From UBA4582 sp002389265 (GTDB lineage Bacteria > Pseudomonadota > Gammaproteobacteria > Pseudomonadales > Azotimanducaceae): a DNA stretch of 64,000 nucleotides. Under the pieces are notes generated by a model. The model had not been told where the DNA came from and made no database searches. It saw only the letters and a list, made by a program, of their open reading frames with translations. The DNA is taken from contig CALSRT010000002.1 of assembly GCA_943788825.1 (NCBI GenBank), positions 496,001-560,000 on the forward strand, written 5' to 3'. This document shows positions 60,548 to 64,000 of this stretch, piece by piece (position 1 is the stretch's first letter; every line of letters begins with the position of its first letter). The translations under genes and the position numbers were made by a program.

Positions 60548-62313
60548 CATCCTTAAGTGAACTGTATCAACAAGAGCTGCGCCTGCTGAAAGAGTCAGCG
60601 AAGGTCTTCAGTGACGAATATCCAACCCTTACCGCGAATTTGGTGCGAGAGAGTGCCGATCCCGACATCGACATGATATTGAAGGGCGTGGCCTATCTGA
60701 CGGCCCAGCTACGTAAGGAAATTTCTGATGAATTCCCCATAGCGCTGCAAGCCTTATCTCAAGTTTTGACGCCAACGCTGATGCAGCCACTGCCGGCGAC
60801 AACGATTCTCGACTTCATGCCCAAGGCAAACCTGATAACGCCTTTCAAGCTAGCGGCTGGCACTGCATTTGATTCGGTCTCGCTGGCTAGCGATAGCCTT
60901 GGTCAACCTGTTCACTGTCGATTTTGTACTGTTTGGGACGTCACCGTTTTGCCGATCGCTATTCGATCCGTAGGGGTGAATAGTACGGAAGAGACCTTAG
61001 CAGGCAACCAAACCAAACTATTGCAACTTAAGATGGATTTTGATGCGTCACGCAATGACGTGGCGAATTACGAATTTGAAAGTCTTAGGTTGTATTTCGA
61101 CATGCCCATTGCCGAGAGTGCTGCTTGGGTTAGCTTGTTGAAAAACTCCCTGGTAAGCCTGAATGTTACCGATGCAAGTGGGACCAGAAATATCTTTTCG
61201 CCTAAGGTGCGTTTAACCGGCTATTTCCTTGGCGAAAATGAGCCTCAAGGCCCGAGTAGTCTAAGTACTCATCAGTTACTCCAAGACTACTACGTGAGTA
61301 CCGAAAAATATTTGTTTTTCGATATTGATCTCAGTGGTTGGACCGAGCGTTCGGGCGAAGCCTTTACGTTAGAGTTTAAGCTTTCACAGCCGAATTGGTC
61401 GGTTCCTGAGCTGACAGAGTCAGCGGTACAATTGTTTGCTACCCCAGCAGTGAATCGATTTTCAGCCTACGCTGAAACGAAAAAAATTAGCGGACCTGAA
61501 GCGGACATCACGCTTGAGGCTTATGAACGAAGTCTTTCTGGCGATCATGGGCTGGAGATTATAGACGTCGAGGAAGTCGAATCGATACAAAAAGGTCGGC
61601 CCGAAAATCTGCGCTATCAAAACTTACTGAGTCCAGACTCAGTTTCTACCAACATAGCAGGATACAATTTCTTTCGTAAGCCTGGCGCGCAGGATGGTCA
61701 AACTGTGCCGTGGCTTGGTTTATATAATGGGCAGAGCGTAGACTTGCGAGAAGAGGTGTTGCGAATTCGTGTCGCTTGTTGTAACGGCGAGTTGGCTAGC
61801 CAGATCGCGCCGGGGGACATCAAGCGCCCGACGAGTGGTTCGCCTGAATTGGTCAGTTTCACCAACCTGACCGCCGCGACGCAGTTCCAGTCTGCGTCAG
61901 TGGTCACCCAAAGTGCATGGCAAGTCGTGTCTGATCAAGCCCTGAGCATGTCTTCAATCGATGATGCGGCGAAACTAAAACGACTGCTGATGCACCATAT
62001 TCCTGCGGGGCTGGTGAAATCGGCCAGACAAAAGTCTAACATTCATGCTATCAGCGCTATTGAAATATTTAAGGTTGTTTCGACTGAGAAAATTAGTCGC
62101 GGACGCCCACTGTTGGGTAGCGAATATCGCGTTGTGATGAATGGTGAAAGTTTTGCCAGCGCTGGCGAGTTGTTTATGTTCAGCGCGTTACTTGATCAAC
62201 TGTTCGCTTTGCAAAATGTCGTGAACAGTTTTAGTCAACTGGTCGTTATCGACAGCAGAACTGGGGAGGAAGCGGAATGGCCAGTGAGACTAGGCACAAC
62301 CGAGATTCTGTAG
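60544..62313 (+). CDS. tssF: T6SS baseplate protein TssF
   Basis: A 589-residue TssF, the larger wedge protein of the baseplate. Family landmarks are the start YQQELRLLKESAKVFSDEYP, YLTAQLRKEISDEFPIALQA, a beta-rich centre and the C-terminal FSALLDQLFALQNVVNSFSQ segment with DSRTGEEAEWPVRLGTTEIL. The length is standard (about 580-620). Start ATG overlaps the tssE stop. Its last 37 bases overlap the tssG start, so the two are made in a coupled way, consistent with the 2:1 TssF:TssG wedge. Confidence 0.95.
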   Translation: MTSLSELYQQELRLLKESAKVFSDEYPTLTANLVRESADPDIDMILKGVAYLTAQLRKEISDEFPIALQALSQVLTPTLMQPLPATTILDFMPKANLITPFKLAAGTAFDSVSLASDSLGQPVHCRFCTVWDVTVLPIAIRSVGVNSTEETLAGNQTKLLQLKMDFDASRNDVANYEFESLRLYFDMPIAESAAWVSLLKNSLVSLNVTDASGTRNIFSPKVRLTGYFLGENEPQGPSSLSTHQLLQDYYVSTEKYLFFDIDLSGWTERSGEAFTLEFKLSQPNWSVPELTESAVQLFATPAVNRFSAYAETKKISGPEADITLEAYERSLSGDHGLEIIDVEEVESIQKGRPENLRYQNLLSPDSVSTNIAGYNFFRKPGAQDGQTVPWLGLYNGQSVDLREEVLRIRVACCNGELASQIAPGDIKRPTSGSPELVSFTNLTAATQFQSASVVTQSAWQVVSDQALSMSSIDDAAKLKRLLMHHIPAGLVKSARQKSNIHAISAIEIFKVVSTEKISRGRPLLGSEYRVVMNGESFASAGELFMFSALLDQLFALQNVVNSFSQLVVIDSRTGEEAEWPVRLGTTEIL

Positions 62314-63269
62314 AGCAGTCTCTAATTGAGAATGCCGCCCGATATAGCCTTGTTGAAGCTTATCGTGTTCTGTGCCTGATCGTCGCAGAAAATGGTATGG
62401 ATCCATTGCATTATATTCGCCTGCGTCCAGTGTTAGGTATGGGGTTGCCGCGTTCCGAAGTGCAATCGATTGAAAGAGTGATGCTTGGTAATGGCCTTAA
62501 TGTTTACCAAATCAATGTCAACCTTGCTGGTTTGTACGGACAGCAATCCGTTCTGCCAAACTTCATTACAGAAGAGATTGTACGCGCCTCGTATCAAGAC
62601 GAGCATGGTGGACGCTTCTTCTTAGACCTCATTCATCAACGTCTTTACCAACTCGTATACAAGGCGCGGGTGGCAAATCTGCCCTATGCCTCGGCAGATA
62701 GCGTGACTAATATGCAGCAAATGATGCTGTCTATGATTGGTCTCAGGGGTGCAAGTTGGATTGAGGATTTTGTCGATCCGGCTTTTATTTTGCGCAATAT
62801 TAATGTGTTTCGACTTCAGCGCAGAACGAGTGCTGGTCTTATCCAACTGCTGGCGAATTTGTTTAAGCGGTCCACGGTCAGTGTTGAAGAATGCTGCGAA
62901 CGGGCTTTCACGTTGCCTGAAAGTCAACGCTGCTTTATTGGTAGGCAAGGTAATGAGCTTGGTAATAACGGCATTGTCGGCAGCAAAATATCGGAATACC
63001 AAGGCAGAATTGTGGTCAAAATCAGCGGCATCAGCGCCGAGCAATACCGTCAATGGGCCTTGGATGAGCGCTATTGGCGCTCGCTAAAAACAATGATCCA
63101 ATATTTCCTTGACCAACCGCTGGTCGTTGAATTGCAATTCAATATATTGCAATCGGAAGGCTTCAAGTTGGTATTTGGCAAGCATAATCAAAATCAGTTA
63201 GGTCGTAGTGCATGGTTATTGCATGATCAAGCAAGTGAATCAATAGATGCGAGGGTGAGGGTTCTGTAA
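62277..63269 (+). CDS. tssG: T6SS baseplate protein TssG
   Basis: A 330-residue TssG. The ATG at 62277 has GGGGAGG seven bases upstream. The N-terminal block VEQSLIENAARYSLVEAYRV, then LYGQQSVLPNFITEEIVRAS, GRFFLDLIHQRLYQLVYKAR and the later VSVEECCERAFTLPESQRCF show the usual TssG order. It closes the wedge with TssE, TssF and TssK. After it the tight packing of the cluster ends: the next clear gene begins 135 bases later. Confidence 0.95.
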   Translation: MASETRHNRDSVEQSLIENAARYSLVEAYRVLCLIVAENGMDPLHYIRLRPVLGMGLPRSEVQSIERVMLGNGLNVYQINVNLAGLYGQQSVLPNFITEEIVRASYQDEHGGRFFLDLIHQRLYQLVYKARVANLPYASADSVTNMQQMMLSMIGLRGASWIEDFVDPAFILRNINVFRLQRRTSAGLIQLLANLFKRSTVSVEECCERAFTLPESQRCFIGRQGNELGNNGIVGSKISEYQGRIVVKISGISAEQYRQWALDERYWRSLKTMIQYFLDQPLVVELQFNILQSEGFKLVFGKHNQNQLGRSAWLLHDQASESIDARVRVL

Positions 63270-63404
63270 TGAGCCAACAACAGCATGCTGATTGCTACGC
63301 CGATGTTTAACGACGTTGCTCGTGGTGACGTTAGCCCCAAGCGGACGCCAAGTCAGCTGAATATTTGGGTCATGAAATAGTACAGATTGAAGCAGGGCTC
63401 GAAA
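63270..63404. other. Gap with two tiny ORFs between tssG and the next gene
   Basis: 135 bases. A 13-codon frame (63269-63310) overlaps the tssG stop as TAATG, and a 31-codon frame (63285-63380) begins MLIATPMFNDVARGDVSPKR; neither has a ribosome-binding site. They could be remnants of a lost gene, such as the tssH or vgrG expected near here, or chance. The ribosome-binding site of the next gene (GCAGGG) lies at the end. Confidence 0.35.
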
Positions 63405-64000
63405 ATGAAATTTTCATTCGCAGTAAAACTCGGATTATTGTTGGTTACAGTGATTACCACGCTGACGGGCGCTATCTTGTTCAATTCTTACAGCTACTCG
63501 AAAAATGTCACGTATGACGACTTTAAGGCCAGTATCAGCGCGGTGACAAATACAGGCGCGTTCGTTTTCAATGAAGAGGCTCGAGATGTAATCGAGTCTC
63601 TTAAGCAACGATTGAACCAGAGTCTAGCTGGAGAGAGCAATATTGAGCTTAATGACTGGGTCAAGACTTTAAAATCTCACGATGTTAAGCCCGCGTTAAG
63701 TGCTGCTACCTCCAATCAACTCCAAGATAGCCTAGAGTTTCAGACGTTGGTGCAATTGCTACGACGGGTAAAAGCGGGTGGTGGGAAAGTTGTAGCGCCG
63801 CTTAGATTGCTAGATCAGAGCGACGCGGGCAGGCAGTGCTCAGCTGGCCATAATAACCCCAAAGTGCCGGTGGGTAGCGGGTTCGTAGCACGCCGGGTCT
63901 ATCTGTCTGTACCGATTCCAGGCGTTGATCCCTCCGAGGCGGTCATGTTGCTGGCTAATTCTAATTATGAGTCGGAGATGGGTGGTGACGCAAAGTATCC
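63405..64000 (+). CDS. Membrane sensor-like protein, 3' part beyond the window
   Basis: The first 198 residues of a larger protein. One membrane helix at about residues 5-26 (FAVKLGLLLVTVITTLTGAI) is followed by a periplasmic region of at least 170 residues with YDDFKASISAVTNTGAFVF, SLKQRLNQSLAG and YLSVPIPGVDPSEAVMLLAN. The form (short cytoplasmic start, one helix, large extracytoplasmic sensor) is like that of a histidine kinase, diguanylate or adenylate cyclase or methyl-accepting sensor, but no output domain lies within the window. AGGG seven bases before the ATG. Its position directly after tssG suggests a T6SS sensor or regulator. Confidence 0.6.
   Translation, partial: MKFSFAVKLGLLLVTVITTLTGAILFNSYSYSKNVTYDDFKASISAVTNTGAFVFNEEARDVIESLKQRLNQSLAGESNIELNDWVKTLKSHDVKPALSAATSNQLQDSLEFQTLVQLLRRVKAGGGKVVAPLRLLDQSDAGRQCSAGHNNPKVPVGSGFVARRVYLSVPIPGVDPSEAVMLLANSNYESEMGGDAKY

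Noticed and set aside
63269..63380. Two tiny frames between tssG and the next gene as real genes
   Set aside because: Only 13 and 31 codons, without ribosome-binding sites or similarity to T6SS proteins; kept only as a note on the gap.

Overview
The window looks like chromosomal DNA of a free-living, aerobic, probably marine gammaproteobacterium. A type IV pilin, a TonB-dependent receptor, a LexA box of enterobacterial/gammaproteobacterial form and a canonical type VI secretion (T6SS) gene set point that way. The many acyl-CoA, SDR, P450, GMC and PQQ genes recall oligotrophic marine lineages such as Spongiibacteraceae/Halieaceae, but that finer placement is inference. I see no rRNA, tRNA, insertion sequence, CRISPR array or prophage.

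Layout. 1-3000: truncated type IV pilin, a small hypothetical protein and a lone peptide-binding protein. 3015-10052: a penicillin-acylase-type Ntn hydrolase, an SDR, an acyl-CoA dehydrogenase, a MarR regulator and a BCCT transporter whose best start is an ATT codon. 10048-15514: TPR-sulfotransferase, TonB receptor, VF530-type protein. 15714-19711: a rightward catabolic run (SnoaL-like protein, SxxK serine hydrolase, YjbR-like protein, crotonase, zinc alcohol dehydrogenase). 19821-22059: a LexA-boxed small coiled-coil gene, then a leftward group of a sterol-desaturase-family enzyme, a His-rich repeat lipoprotein and a secreted protein. 22254-26706: an ABC ATPase / FtsX permease / HlyD adaptor export operon. 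27021-31482: a frameshifted secreted protein and two peptidase-like enzymes. 31660-43604: oxidative and lipid catabolism (GMC oxidoreductase, atypical SDR, PhyH dioxygenase, myo-inositol oxygenase, crotonase, cytochrome P450, PHP nuclease, two acyl-CoA dehydrogenases). 43913-46093: a quinohemoprotein dehydrogenase. 46108-48044: a tight three-gene operon with an ExbB/TolQ-like channel and an ExbD-like anchor carrying an unrelated periplasmic domain. 49088 to the right edge: T6SS.

The T6SS order is tssB-tssC-hcp-tssJ-tssK-tssL-tssM-(tssB/tssC-like fusion)-hcp2-tssE-tssF-tssG, then a truncated membrane sensor-like gene. Membrane complex (J, L, M), baseplate (E, F, G, K), sheath (B, C) and tube (Hcp) are all present; TssA, TssH/ClpV, VgrG and PAAR are not in the window. 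The most unusual gene is a 572-residue protein in which a TssB-like half precedes a TssC-like half, made in addition to the normal separate TssB and TssC, and translationally coupled to a second Hcp.

A second theme is short direct tandem repeats, mostly 12-15 bp, at gene ends, in upstream regions or in low-complexity N-termini (around 663, 1168, 6379, 7815, 12077, 22293, 29972 and 37734), which looks like a genome habit rather than chance. Starts were chosen by ribosome-binding site and family N-terminus, so several differ from the longest open frame. All assignments come from reading motifs by eye; no database search was run.
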